Positions 31,892 to 40,711 of a stretch of 64,000 bases of DNA are shown piece by piece. The translations under genes were made by a program, and so were the position numbers. Within the stretch, counting starts at the first letter, position 1. Each line of letters begins with the position of its first letter. The notes beneath the pieces were generated by a model. It saw only the letters and a list, made by a program, of their open reading frames with translations. It did no database searches and was not told the DNA's origin. The stretch comes from Shouchella rhizosphaerae (GTDB lineage Bacteria > Bacillota > Bacilli > Bacillales > Bacillaceae_D): contig NZ_FRBS01000005.1 of NCBI RefSeq assembly GCF_900142675.1, positions 63,134 through 127,133 of the forward strand. Reading direction: 5' to 3'.

Positions 31892-32344
31892 TTACTCATC
31901 TCCTTGGATGGCATTTTTAATTAAATGTGCAAGTTGCTCACTGGATTGCGCAGTAAGGAACGCTTGGCGCGACTCATCATCCATTAAGGCCCGAGACAGA
32001 GCCGCTAACGCCTGCAAATGCGTTGTTCCTGCTTCTTCATGTGGCACGAGCAATGAAATAAAAAAGAATGCTGGCTTCCCATCAAATGATTCCCACTCAA
32101 TTCCTGTTTCCGTGCGGACGATTATAATTGCTGGTCTTGTGATCGAGTCAGACTGTGTATGTGGAATCGCAAAACCATCTTGGAAGCCCGTTGTACTTAA
32201 GGACTCCCGCTCTTTTAATCCAGCAACAACACTAGCGTTGTCTACAGCAATGCCATTTTCCACAGCCAAATCTGCAATCGCCTGAAAAACGCCTTCCTGT
32301 GTTGATGCGCTTGAGTGCAATTGAATTTGCTTTTCTGTAATCAT
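31892..32344 (-). CDS. PTS fructose-type EIIA component
   Basis: A 150-residue PTS_EIIA_2 domain. The phosphorylated histidine lies in GFAIPHTQSDS (near residue 62), and HLQALAALSRAL is the typical late helix. It accepts phosphate from HPr and passes it to the EIIB domain of the next protein upstream in the operon. AAAGGAGAG precedes the ATG, and the stop almost abuts the aldolase start, so the two are translationally coupled. Confidence 0.92.
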   Translation of the reverse strand: MITEKQIQLHSSASTQEGVFQAIADLAVENGIAVDNASVVAGLKERESLSTTGFQDGFAIPHTQSDSITRPAIIIVRTETGIEWESFDGKPAFFFISLLVPHEEAGTTHLQALAALSRALMDDESRQAFLTAQSSEQLAHLIKNAIQGDE

Positions 32345-32358
32345 GTCTGTCTCTCCTT

Positions 32359-33777
32359 TTACCCTTCGATTGGTTTGCCATTCGCTATTTTTTTACGGTA
32401 GAGCCCGAACAAGACCCCGCCAATAACCGATCCTGTTAAAATTGCTATCACCCACTTCACCGCTCCAGTCACAACCGGCAGTACAAGAAAGCCTCCATGG
32501 GGTGCTGGCACTTGCACGCCAAACATATACGTCATGATTGCTGCAATCGCTGAACCAATCATCAATATCGGCAAGACGACAATCGGGTTTTTGGCAGCAA
32601 ACGGAATTGCCCCTTCTGTAATATGGGTGGATCCTAAAATAAAGTTCACCATTCCTGAGTTTCGCTCTTCTTTATTGAAGTACTTTCCGAAGAACAAGAC
32701 CGCAAATGCGGTGATAAGCGGTGGCGCTATACACGCTGCGGACACGCCAGCCATGAAGTACAAATTTCCTTCAGATAGCAACAATGTCCCTGTTACGTAT
32801 GCGGCTTTGTTAACAGGCCCGCCCATGTCAAATGCGCACATGGCGCCTACAATTAAGCCGAGCAGCAGCGGACTTGATGATTGAACGGAAGCTAAAAACG
32901 CCATCATTGCTTCGTTTAGAGCGGCGACTGGCGACATCAATGGATACATGACCGCGCCAATTAGAAAGATGCCAAGTACCGGAAAAAGGAAGATTGTTTT
33001 AAGCCCGTCTAATGACCGAGGTAATTTTTTGAATAGGTATTGCAACAGCACAATTAAATAGCCAGCCGCAAAACCAGCAATGATGCCGCCAAGAAAACCA
33101 GCCCCCGATTCAACCGCGAGCAAACCGCCGATAAAACCGGCAACCATGCCAGAACGTTTGCCGATCGCTTCGGCAATAAATGCCGCTAAAATGGGTACCA
33201 TCACACTAAAACTCAAGCCGCCAACCTTATTTAGAAATGCGGCAAAGGCATTGTACGATTCATGGTTCGGATCAGCAGAATAAATGCCAAACAAAAAGGA
33301 AATTGCGATCAACACGCCGCCGCCTACTACAAATGGCAGCATGTGGGAAACACCATTCATCAGTGACTTATACAGTGAACGACCAATGTTCTTTTTGCCA
33401 GTTGGCTGATTGTCTTCGCCAGTCGCTTCTTCTGGCAGCACTCCGCCTTTGGCTCGATAGACCGGCGCGCTTTTATCGATAATTTGTTGGATTAGTTCTT
33501 CGGCGCCTCGCAATGCCTTCGCTACTGGGACATCCACGAGCCGCTTGCCATGAAAGCGTTCCGTATTGACATCTTTGTCGGCAGCGACAATGACACCGTC
33601 TGCCGCTTCAATTTCTTCTTTTGTTAACGCATTTTCGATTCCCGCTTGGCCATGCGTTTCAACTTTGATCTCTACATCCATGTGTTTCGCTGCTTTTTTC
33701 AGCGCTTCCGCTGCCATAAAAGTATGAGCAATGCCTGTAGGACAGCCCGTTGCAGCGACAATCTTTACTTTTGCCAT
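32359..33777 (-). CDS. PTS fructose-family EIIBC permease
   Basis: A 472-residue fusion. The N-terminal EIIB domain (~1-100) has KIVAATGCPTGIAHTFMAAEAL, with the phosphorylated Cys in the GCPTGIAHT loop near residue 12. The EIIC domain (~125-465) has eight to ten membrane segments and family motifs GFLGGIIAGFAAGY and FDMGGPVNKAAY. It imports and phosphorylates a ketohexose, normally fructose to fructose 1-phosphate. No EIIA is fused, since it is encoded separately next door. GGAGGGG precedes the ATG. Confidence 0.93.
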   Translation of the reverse strand: MAKVKIVAATGCPTGIAHTFMAAEALKKAAKHMDVEIKVETHGQAGIENALTKEEIEAADGVIVAADKDVNTERFHGKRLVDVPVAKALRGAEELIQQIIDKSAPVYRAKGGVLPEEATGEDNQPTGKKNIGRSLYKSLMNGVSHMLPFVVGGGVLIAISFLFGIYSADPNHESYNAFAAFLNKVGGLSFSVMVPILAAFIAEAIGKRSGMVAGFIGGLLAVESGAGFLGGIIAGFAAGYLIVLLQYLFKKLPRSLDGLKTIFLFPVLGIFLIGAVMYPLMSPVAALNEAMMAFLASVQSSSPLLLGLIVGAMCAFDMGGPVNKAAYVTGTLLLSEGNLYFMAGVSAACIAPPLITAFAVLFFGKYFNKEERNSGMVNFILGSTHITEGAIPFAAKNPIVVLPILMIGSAIAAIMTYMFGVQVPAPHGGFLVLPVVTGAVKWVIAILTGSVIGGVLFGLYRKKIANGKPIEG

Positions 33778-34697
33778 GTGAATCCCCTCCGTGTAATTTG
33801 TACTTGATCGAGAAGCATTGGAACATCTTTTAAATCGCTTAACCCCTTAGAAAAGGCAGTAGAAGCCCCTGTTGCTGTTGCTTTCGCTAGTGCGTCTTCC
33901 ACAGGTGTGCCTTGCTGGATATGGCCAATGAACGTGGCCAACAAAGCATCGCCAGCACAAGCCGTGTTCAGTACTTTGCCTTTAGGAGACGTCGCAAACA
34001 AGCAAGTGTCCTTATTCAAATAAATGCTGCCGTCTTTTCCGCGAGAAATGAGTACTTGTTGCGCTCCACGTTTGATCAGTTCATACCCATAGTAGACAAG
34101 CTCCTTCTCACTCAATCGATGTTTCACTTGAAAGAAACCTGCTAACTCTTCTTCATTCGGCTTCAATAAATAAGGTTGAGAGGCCAACACGCCATCTAAA
34201 GAAGAAATGCTCGTATCAAGGACATAATGGACGCCATTCATTTTACAAATGGCGCCAATCTCGGCGAGAATGGCTTCTGACACGCCTACAGGCAAACTTC
34301 CTGAAACAATTAACGTACTGCCTGCTTCCAATTGGCCAATTTTTTCTATTAGCAAGCGTTGCTTTTCTTTACTAATGGACGGCCCTTGATTGACGATTTT
34401 GTATTCCTTGTCTGCATTCATAAACACGTTAATCCGTGTAATGCCATCGACGTGCACAAAGTCAGTCTTAATGTTTAGCTTCTGTAAAGAGTCCTGAATA
34501 AATTCCCCTGTAAAACCAGCTATAAAGCCTGTGGCGACGCTTTCAATCCCATAGCGTTTTAGCATAATCGACACATTGACGCCTTTGCCGTTTGGCTGGT
34601 AGTCTTCATCCATCGTGCGGTTGACTTTGTCGGGCATAAGCTTTTCCAACTGTACATATAAGTCGATTGCTGTGTTCATCGTGCATGTATAAATCAT
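33765..34697 (-). CDS. 1-phosphofructokinase / tagatose-phosphate kinase (PfkB family)
   Basis: A 310-residue PfkB sugar kinase of the FruK/LacC group. Motifs include MIYTCTMNTAIDLYV at the start, PNGKGVNVSIMLKRYG (GKG substrate motif), SGSLPVGV, and the C-terminal NTACAGDALLATFIG (catalytic GD; the usual GAGD is here CAGD). The ATG at 34697 is supported by GGTGAGGG and by the family start; a longer in-frame frame to 34799 is not needed. Its end overlaps the start of the PTS gene by 13 bases. Ketohexose 1-phosphate made by the PTS is its natural substrate. Confidence 0.88.
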   Translation of the reverse strand: MIYTCTMNTAIDLYVQLEKLMPDKVNRTMDEDYQPNGKGVNVSIMLKRYGIESVATGFIAGFTGEFIQDSLQKLNIKTDFVHVDGITRINVFMNADKEYKIVNQGPSISKEKQRLLIEKIGQLEAGSTLIVSGSLPVGVSEAILAEIGAICKMNGVHYVLDTSISSLDGVLASQPYLLKPNEEELAGFFQVKHRLSEKELVYYGYELIKRGAQQVLISRGKDGSIYLNKDTCLFATSPKGKVLNTACAGDALLATFIGHIQQGTPVEDALAKATATGASTAFSKGLSDLKDVPMLLDQVQITRRGFTWQK

Positions 34698-34770
34698 TTT
34701 GCCCTCACCAACTTCGTTTAATGTCTCAGAAATGCGATCCTTGATGTCTTTATTATCCCATTGGCGTACA

Positions 34771-34784
34771 TGAAAATGTTTTCG
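34771..34784. promoter_or_regulatory. cre-like site upstream of the PTS operon
   Basis: TGAAAATGTTTTCG resembles the catabolite responsive element TGNAANCGNTNNCA with two mismatches. It lies 74 bases upstream of the kinase start, a plausible place for CcpA control of a sugar operon. Confidence 0.3.
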
Positions 34785-34835
34785 CATCTTGAAAAACAAT
34801 ATTTGGTAAAAGCGCCTTCAGCGTTGATTTCATAA

Positions 34836-34872
34836 GAAAAAAACCGCCCTCTAGTTCAATGGGGCGGCTTTA
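34836..34872 (-). terminator. terminator overlapping the rpiR stop
   Basis: CCGCCC (34844-34849) pairs with GGGCGG (34862-34867), followed by a T-run on the minus strand. The stop codon of the regulator gene lies in the loop. Confidence 0.7.
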
Positions 34873-35656
34873 CAGATTCTTTTGTACGGATGACATAGGC
34901 GTCTAGGAGCACTCTCGCGATCACATTTAAGGAAAGGCGTGAGCGAACTTCATAATCTGGGATTAACGAGTGTTCACTTTTGTATCCGATCAACGTCATA
35001 TCAGACAACTTATTCAGTGTCGAGTTCACTTTGGTCGTTAACGTAATGGTCGTCACTTGGCGGATGCTCAAGTTTTGGCAAGCTTCCACAAGTTCTTTCG
35101 TCTCTCCATTTAATGAAACAAAAATCGCCAAGTCCGTATCGTGATGCATTTTTTGCGATTTGATGCGGATAATATTCGGATCATCATGCATCTCACACGT
35201 CTTGTCAAGAACTTGCAACTTAACGGCCATCTCTTTGGCAATCATTTGCGAAAAGCCACGGGCAAAGATGTAAATTTTGTTGGCGTCATGCATTTTTTGC
35301 ACCGCGTCCTCAATTTGGCCAATGCTTTGCAGTTGAATGGTACGGCGCACTTCCTCTTCGTTTTTTTGCAGCGCTTGCTTTATTTCGTTGCCAATATCGC
35401 TCAAACTTCCTTCTTTGTCTATCATTTGCTTATCCTGTTCAAGCTTGTATTTAAACGACGTATAGCCTTTAAAACCAATTTTTTTCATCAGCCGGACAAC
35501 AGTGGCAGTAGAGACTGCCGCCCGTTCGCTTAATGTAACAATCGACATCGTTGCAATTTCATCCAGATGGTCATGAATGTAAGTTAACAAATAACGCTCT
35601 GTGTCACTAAGTCGTTCAAATGTATTATAAGGAATGTTAAATAACGGTTTGCTCAT
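34856..35656 (-). CDS. RpiR/MurR family transcriptional regulator
   Basis: A 266-residue regulator. The N-terminal HTH_6 domain (~1-77) includes SIVTLSERAAVSTATVVRLMKKIGFKGYTSFKYKL, the hallmark of RpiR proteins. A C-terminal SIS domain (~105-240) includes KIYIFARGFSQMIAKEMAVKLQ and LAIFVSLNGETKELVEACQ, which would bind a phosphosugar. The ATG at 35656 has AGAGTGGTG upstream; the earlier in-frame start is unsupported. It lies directly upstream of the kinase-PTS-aldolase operon on the same strand, so it probably senses a ketohexose phosphate. Confidence 0.9.
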   Translation of the reverse strand: MSKPLFNIPYNTFERLSDTERYLLTYIHDHLDEIATMSIVTLSERAAVSTATVVRLMKKIGFKGYTSFKYKLEQDKQMIDKEGSLSDIGNEIKQALQKNEEEVRRTIQLQSIGQIEDAVQKMHDANKIYIFARGFSQMIAKEMAVKLQVLDKTCEMHDDPNIIRIKSQKMHHDTDLAIFVSLNGETKELVEACQNLSIRQVTTITLTTKVNSTLNKLSDMTLIGYKSEHSLIPDYEVRSRLSLNVIARVLLDAYVIRTKESVKPPH

Positions 35657-35854
35657 ATGCACCACTCTTATCCATATTATTCGCGCTAGGCTTACCAAGC
35701 TTTGTGTTTATCGTCCTCTTTTTTTATGTCACTCTTTATTATTTCCAAGTGTACGCGTAGTAGCCGCGTTTCGCTAAATAGCTGAGGCGAGTCCAATACT
35801 GTAAGGCAAATGCTTGTCCCCTTTGGCTGTACCTTTCTCTCACTCCACTAATAG

Positions 35855-35879
35855 AAGCCGTCCTCTTTGAAGACGGCTC
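35855..35879. terminator. hairpin after the Usp gene
   Basis: AGCCGTC (35856-35862) and GACGGCT (35872-35878) form a 7-bp stem just past the usp stop. The T-run is weak. The 190 bases between usp and rpiR contain no gene I can support. Confidence 0.5.
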
Positions 35880-35887
35880 CTTGCAGC

Positions 35888-36778
35888 CTAACGGCTGTTG
35901 TCCCGCTTCACCATTAGCACATCGCATGGCGCATGGCGCATCGCTGCCTCTGCCACACTACCAATCATAAGGCGGGTGACTGTATTTGTTCCAGTTGCGC
36001 CGCAAACGAGCAAATCCGCTTGAAGCGATTCCGGTAGATCAGTGGAAAGTTTGGCACGGGGATTCCCATGCACGTATTCCGTTTTTACAGTTGAAACTCC
36101 AGACTCCTTTGCCTGTTGTTTATATGATGTCAACATGCGCTCAGCTTCTAGTCGATGGTTATCTTCATAGGATAACGGAGCGGCAGCCATCGCTCCCCCT
36201 GTATAAATGCCAATCGGCTCGACATGAACAATCGTCAGTGCTGCCTCATATTGTTTGGCCAACCATGCCGCTTCCGACAAAGCATCTTCCGCTTGGTCGG
36301 AGCCATCCACGCCGACAAGAATCGTCTTATAGTACGGAGAAGCTGTTTCATAGTCTTTGACCATCAAGTAGTCACATGGCGCATGACGAATGGACGCTTC
36401 AGCGACACTGCCGGTAAAAAACCGTTCCATTCGGTTCCGCCCTGTCGCTGACGTAATGAGTAGATCCGCTCCATGCTCCTTTGTCAATGTTTTTGCGACT
36501 TGAATGCGCGGATTCCCTGAGGCAAACGCGATTTCCGTTTTGATGCCTGCTGCCTCTGCTTGTTCTTTATAACGAGCAAGCATGGCGTCGGCCTTGCCTT
36601 TCCACTCATCCCACAACTCTCCTGCATAAAGCATATGCTCATTGGGAAAATTGCGAATGTCCAAAACATGGCCAATGATAAGTGTTGCCCTACATTCTCC
36701 GGCGATGGAAAGCGCTTTCGAAAAGGCGTGGTCAGACTGGTTCGATCCATCGACACCAACAAGAATTCGTTTATACAT
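35888..36778 (-). CDS. tandem-domain universal stress protein (UspA family)
   Basis: A 296-residue protein made of two Usp domains of about 145 residues. Domain 1 starts MYKRILVGVDGSNQSDHAFS and ends with SATGRNRMERFFTGSVAEASIRHAPCDYLMVKD. Domain 2 starts YYKTILVGVDGSDQAEDALS and ends with GATGTNTVTRLMIGSVAEAAMRHAPCDVLMVK. Both carry the ATP-binding G-2x-G-9x-G(S/T) pattern. It is a stress-responsive cytoplasmic protein of undefined activity. The ATG at 36778 follows CAGGAGGGA; the longer in-frame upstream part is unsupported. Confidence 0.92.
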   Translation of the reverse strand: MYKRILVGVDGSNQSDHAFSKALSIAGECRATLIIGHVLDIRNFPNEHMLYAGELWDEWKGKADAMLARYKEQAEAAGIKTEIAFASGNPRIQVAKTLTKEHGADLLITSATGRNRMERFFTGSVAEASIRHAPCDYLMVKDYETASPYYKTILVGVDGSDQAEDALSEAAWLAKQYEAALTIVHVEPIGIYTGGAMAAAPLSYEDNHRLEAERMLTSYKQQAKESGVSTVKTEYVHGNPRAKLSTDLPESLQADLLVCGATGTNTVTRLMIGSVAEAAMRHAPCDVLMVKRDNSR

Positions 36779-36906
36779 GCTTCCAACTCCCTCCTGATTA
36801 GAGACTTTAAAAGCATCCTTCTCTTTTATTATAACAGCTATGGCAACGCCTACCGCCTTCATGTTATGAACATTCTTAGAAAAACTCTAAGCAGCCACAT
36901 TTGCTG

Positions 36907-37386
36907 CTACGTCACTACTATGCACTTTGCCGCCTCTTCCTTATGTTTTTTCGAATAGGCGTTTGCCGCGATTTCCTCCTGAAGATTTTTATAAGCAGCC
37001 GCTACCGCTTCGTAAAATTTTGCTTTTTCACAGCTGTCTTCAATAAAGGTAAGCACATGTTCGGCCTTTAAATAATTTCGCAAAGCTCCATTCGAATCCG
37101 CTTTGCTCTGTTTGATCCTTCCACTGATGAAATGGCTTAAAAAATAGGTAATGTTAGCAAGCTTAATGAATTCAGACGTGTTCCCATTGCCTTTTAACTG
37201 TTCAGAATGGAGGTGTGAATTGAGCAAGTAAAGAGAGATGACTGCGTCATCGACATTCCTTTCAGCGGCCAAAAGCCTCCTTGCTCTTGATTGCAAATTC
37301 GTCATTTGAGCAGGATTTCCTGTTCGAATGCAACCTAGCCATTCAAGGCACAGATCGACAAACGGTTCCTCTTTTTCTCCAACCAT
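36907..37386 (-). CDS. truncated Rap-like protein (N-terminal part only)
   Basis: A 159-residue protein. It resembles the N-terminal third of Rap response-regulator aspartate phosphatases: a three-helix bundle, then AISLYLLNSHLHSEQL, then YFLSHFISGRIKQSKADSNGALRNYLKAEHVLTFIEDSCEKAKFYEAVAAAYKNL-type sequence matching the Rap linker and first TPR. Complete Rap proteins are about 370 residues; the frame stops after the first repeat and only 128 bases remain before the next gene, so the TPR peptide-binding domain is missing. It could still bind a response regulator such as Spo0F, or be decaying. ATG at 37386 has AGGAAGTGA upstream. Confidence 0.55.
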   Translation of the reverse strand: MVGEKEEPFVDLCLEWLGCIRTGNPAQMTNLQSRARRLLAAERNVDDAVISLYLLNSHLHSEQLKGNGNTSEFIKLANITYFLSHFISGRIKQSKADSNGALRNYLKAEHVLTFIEDSCEKAKFYEAVAAAYKNLQEEIAANAYSKKHKEEAAKCIVVT

Positions 37387-37469
37387 ACAACTCACTTCCT
37401 TCATCATAGATTAAAACAATTGTACCAATTTTGACAAAACTACTGAATTTGTATTTTAAATACGACTAT

Positions 37470-37506
37470 AAAAAAGCATCTGAGCGCTCTAAAAGGCTCA
37501 GATGCT
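37470..37506 (-). terminator. terminator after the DUF2087 gene
   Basis: AGCATCTGAGC (37475-37485) pairs perfectly with GCTCAGATGCT (37496-37506), with a T-run on the minus strand. The 120 bases between it and the DUF2087 stop show nothing else. Confidence 0.8.
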
Positions 37507-37624
37507 ACTAGTCATACCGACCTAAAATCACGACTTTGTTTGCTGCTGCCACGTCATCGTCTCATTTAGGATTACGCTGCCTGTTGCCATGAAAAAAGAT
37601 CAAAAGAACGAATTAGACATCCAT

Positions 37625-37930
37625 CTAATTAGTTTCATTAAAAAAAGCTGGCCGCTTCGCTGGCGACACAAGTGTATAACGTCCCTCTTTTCTTTCCATA
37701 AACCCCGTCTCTACCCATGCTCTGCGGATCGTGGCAAAGTCATCATGAAAAGACTGAATATGAGCGTTAATCTCCCGTTCTTCATAAACGATATTCTCCT
37801 CTAATCCTGTTAACATATGTTCTAAAAGAATGAGCTTTTTCTTGAATTTAGCCGGTATGGTCTTTAAGCGGCCATCCTTCCCTATAAAATGACGTATGAT
37901 GTTTTCCTTCTCTAGTTGGCCGATTTTCAT
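37625..37930 (-). CDS. DUF2087 domain protein
   Basis: A 101-residue basic protein. ENIIRHFIGKDGRLKTIPAKFKKKLILLEHM and the following VYEEREINAHIQSFHDDFATIRRAWVETGFMERKEGRYTLV match DUF2087, a small winged-helix-like domain often found in putative regulators. ATG at 37930 is preferred with AAAGGAG nine bases upstream; a GTG two codons earlier sits too close to the site. Function unknown; DNA binding is plausible. Confidence 0.8.
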   Translation of the reverse strand: MKIGQLEKENIIRHFIGKDGRLKTIPAKFKKKLILLEHMLTGLEENIVYEEREINAHIQSFHDDFATIRRAWVETGFMERKEGRYTLVSPAKRPAFFNETN

Positions 37931-38159
37931 GTTCACATTCTCCTTTCTAATTTTATTATAATCTAATTAGATAAAAATCTAAATAGAAAATAAGAGTATC
38001 TCGTTTTTTATTATCAATGTTCGTCGTTTGCTTGTTTTTGACATCCTTTTTCGACTTCAAGAAAATTACACTCAATTAAATCCGAACATTTTATTGCATA
38101 TCAATAGCAATTTATGTACAATAGTTTACATCATTTGTTTTTCGTTTAAAGGTGATGGG

Positions 38160-38501
38160 ATGATAGGCGATACAAACGAAAATAAAAAAATATTGGCTCA
38201 TCTATATAATGATGTTTCAAAAGAAATGTTCGGCGTTGGCACAACTTTATTAAAGGTTTCCATCTCCGGGGCACTTGTAACAATTCAAGCGAAGCATAAA
38301 CGGGCAGCCCGTTCAACTGCGCTTGAAGGAGAAGTGCCTTCTTTAAAAATGGAAGTTGATTTTCATCTTTCCCTTCTCTATAAACGGAAACTTGCAGAAC
38401 AATTAGCGACGCACTTCCACGACCCGATCGAGGTTGTGCTGCGTGATTATGATGCAAAAACGCAATGGGCTTTTACAAACATTCTTTTTTCCACTTCGTA
38501 A
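38160..38501 (+). CDS. MpsC/DUF2294 family protein
   Basis: A 113-residue protein of the DUF2294 family, renamed MpsC after a component linked to a Na+-translocating membrane-potential system in staphylococci. Seen motifs are ILAHLYNDVSKEMFGVGTTLLKVSISGALVTIQAKHKR and a DPIEVVLRDYDAKTQWAF C-terminus. No MpsA or MpsB gene is adjacent, so the functional link is weak. The ATG at 38160 has AAAGGTGATGGG upstream; an earlier in-frame start in the AT-rich leader is unlikely. Confidence 0.8.
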   Translation: MIGDTNENKKILAHLYNDVSKEMFGVGTTLLKVSISGALVTIQAKHKRAARSTALEGEVPSLKMEVDFHLSLLYKRKLAEQLATHFHDPIEVVLRDYDAKTQWAFTNILFSTS

Positions 38502-38576
38502 ATGCAGACTGGACATGTCTGGTTGAGGATTTGCGATTCTTTTCAATACGGTTGCTTTTGCTTATGTTTACATAAG

Positions 38577-38629
38577 GAAGATGCACCTGTAGATGGCAAA
38601 TGCTGCTACAGGTGTGTCTTCTTTTTTTC
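38577..38629 (+). terminator. terminator between the MpsC gene and the PotABCD-like operon
   Basis: GAAGAT-CACCTGTAG pairs with CTACAGGTG-GTCTTC (38577-38621), followed by eight T's. It lies 35 bases before the next start codon. No purine riboswitch pattern was found in the short upstream region, so a simple terminator is the best reading, though leader attenuation cannot be excluded. Confidence 0.8.
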
Positions 38630-38663
38630 TTTATTAAAAATGTGTACTAGGAGGACTTTCTAA

Positions 38664-39710
38664 ATGAAAAAACATCTTTCTTGCTTATTTGTAATCACGT
38701 CAAGCTTGGTCGCTGTTAGCGCATGCTCCGCTTCAGGGGACGGCAATGAAAAACCAACAGACCTTGTCATTTCCACTTGGGGATTTGCAGAGGATTTTTT
38801 TAAGGAAGAAGTTTACAAGCCATTTGAAGAAGAATACAACGTTAATATTGTTGTCGATATCGGCAACAACGCAGAACGTCTTAACAAAATTCGCCAAGGA
38901 ACTGCTAATGTAGATGTCGTTTATTTATCTGATTATTACGCCCAGCAAGGCATCGAGGAAGGTTTATTTGCTGAAATCGATCGCAGCAACATCGAAAATA
39001 TTGACAACCTTTATGATATAGCGAAAGCCCCTCTTGGCGAAGAATACGGACCAGCCTACACGATTGGCCAATTCGGGATTGCTTACAATCCTGAGCAAAC
39101 GAAAGGCCCAATCGAAAGCTGGAGCGACTTATGGGATGACTCTCTTGCAGGCAATTTAACGATTCCTTCTATTACATCGACAACAGGGCCAATGTTTTTA
39201 GATGCAGCTTCCATCGTAGCAGGACAGGAAGAATTTAATGCCGATGCAGCATTTGCAGCCATTGCCGACCTGAAAGGAAATATTGTTAAAGAGTATGATA
39301 AATCATCCGACTTCGTCAACATGTTTACCCAAGGCGAGATTGCTGCTGGGCCATTTATGGAAATGTATTTTCATGATTTGCAAGCCGCTGTCCCTGAAGC
39401 TGAGTTCGTTACCCCGACAGAAGGTGGCTACGCAGTCATGAATACAGTCAATGTCGTTAAAGACAGTGACAACAAAGAATTAGCGGAAGCTTTTATCAAT
39501 TGGCATTTGAGCAAAGAAGTCCAGGAAGCGTCAGCTAAAGCGAAAGTCGACTCCCCTGTGAACATCGATGTTGAGTTGTCTGAACAGGAAGCGGAAGGCG
39601 TCACTTATGGGGAAGAAACAATTGAGGCGCTAAACCTGCTTGACATGGAATACGTAAACAGCGAATCAGCCGAATGGATTGACCGCTGGAATAAAGAAAT
39701 TGCCAACTAA
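38664..39710 (+). CDS. ABC transporter substrate-binding lipoprotein (PotD-like)
   Basis: A 348-residue extracellular binding protein with a lipoprotein signal (lipobox VSAC, Cys21). The body fits the PotD/AfuA-type SBP_bac family: LVISTWGFAEDFFKEEVYKPFEEEYN at the start of the mature domain, and GGYAVMNTVNVVKDSDNKELAEAFINWHLSKEVQ near the C-terminus. PotD relatives bind polyamines, but the operon continues with a nucleoside hydrolase and adenine deaminase, so a nucleoside or purine ligand is a reasonable alternative. AGGAGG precedes the ATG by nine bases. Confidence 0.86.
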   Translation: MKKHLSCLFVITSSLVAVSACSASGDGNEKPTDLVISTWGFAEDFFKEEVYKPFEEEYNVNIVVDIGNNAERLNKIRQGTANVDVVYLSDYYAQQGIEEGLFAEIDRSNIENIDNLYDIAKAPLGEEYGPAYTIGQFGIAYNPEQTKGPIESWSDLWDDSLAGNLTIPSITSTTGPMFLDAASIVAGQEEFNADAAFAAIADLKGNIVKEYDKSSDFVNMFTQGEIAAGPFMEMYFHDLQAAVPEAEFVTPTEGGYAVMNTVNVVKDSDNKELAEAFINWHLSKEVQEASAKAKVDSPVNIDVELSEQEAEGVTYGEETIEALNLLDMEYVNSESAEWIDRWNKEIAN

Positions 39711-39722
39711 GGAGGCATTGAA

Positions 39723-40655
39723 GTGGCCAGAAAAATCTTACTTGACGTTGATACAGGCGTAGATGATGCCCTCGCCATTATCCTTGCCTCCAAAAGCACG
39801 GACGCACAACTGCTTGCAATTACGACAGTGAACGGAAATGTTTCTTTAGAAAAAGCGACTGTTAACACGTTAAAAGTGTTGACACTTCTTCATAAAGAGG
39901 GCGACATTCCCGTTATCCAAGGGGCTCATGCGCCACTTCGGCGCCCGTGCTTTTTTGAACATAGCGTCCACGGCAATGACGGCCTTGGCGGTGCTTTGCC
40001 TCATTTTGAGCCAACGGCACAGCCTGCCGACGGTTATGCTCCTGATTATATAATCGAACAGGCAAACCGTTATCCAGGCGAACTCACGCTTGTCATGACA
40101 GGGCCGCTGACGAACTTGGCGTTAGCGCTTGAAAAATGCCCTGATTTGCCAAAACTCGTGGCGGGCGTCGTCTATATGGGTGGTGCCGCCTTTACACATG
40201 GCAATGTCACCCCTGTGGCTGAGTACAACATGTATGTCGATCCTGAAGCAGCGCGCAAGGTGATCCATGCCGGCTTCGCCCCCCTTGTGCAAGTCGGATT
40301 AGATGTTACCCGCAAAGCACTTCTCACTAGGGAAAACATTGGATCGCTCGTTGACTCGCCTATCAAGCAGTTTATCAAAACGTGCACCGCAGACTATATA
40401 AAACGGTATGAAGCGCGCAACACCGTGGCAGCTTGTGCCCTCCACGATCCTCTTGCCGTTGCTTATGCCTTAAAACCCGAATTGCTCCATTTGGAAGAGA
40501 TGTTTGTGGAAGTAGAAACAAACAGCCAATTTTGCGATGGGCAGACGGTATGCGACAGGCAACAGCGCTTAGGAAAACCGGCAAACGTTAACGTTGCCAC
40601 TGAGATCGACAGCGATGCATTTTTATCGTACTTTTTGCATTCAATTCAAAACTGA
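39723..40655 (+). CDS. nucleoside hydrolase (IunH/RihA type)
   Basis: A 310-residue N-ribosylhydrolase that splits nucleosides into base and ribose. The N-terminal DVDTGVDDALAI is the calcium-binding aspartate cluster of this family; GNVSLEKATVNT, HGNDGLGG and VAEYNMYVDPEAA (Asp/Asn active-site residues) and a late ALHDPLAVA Asp complete the signature. GTG start with AAGGAGG 12 bases upstream; only 12 bases separate it from the binding protein, so it is part of the transporter operon. Substrate range (purine or pyrimidine) cannot be read. Confidence 0.93.
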   Translation: MARKILLDVDTGVDDALAIILASKSTDAQLLAITTVNGNVSLEKATVNTLKVLTLLHKEGDIPVIQGAHAPLRRPCFFEHSVHGNDGLGGALPHFEPTAQPADGYAPDYIIEQANRYPGELTLVMTGPLTNLALALEKCPDLPKLVAGVVYMGGAAFTHGNVTPVAEYNMYVDPEAARKVIHAGFAPLVQVGLDVTRKALLTRENIGSLVDSPIKQFIKTCTADYIKRYEARNTVAACALHDPLAVAYALKPELLHLEEMFVEVETNSQFCDGQTVCDRQQRLGKPANVNVATEIDSDAFLSYFLHSIQN

Positions 40656-40711
40656 ACATGGCCTTAGGCGTCTCGATGCCGGGCCATTCTTTTCTGTGAG
40701 GTGATTTGTTC

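Noticed and set aside
38502-38663. Purine riboswitch before the PotABCD-like/adenine deaminase operon
   Set aside because: No conserved purine aptamer core was found; the visible hairpin with T-run is explained as a terminator of the preceding gene.
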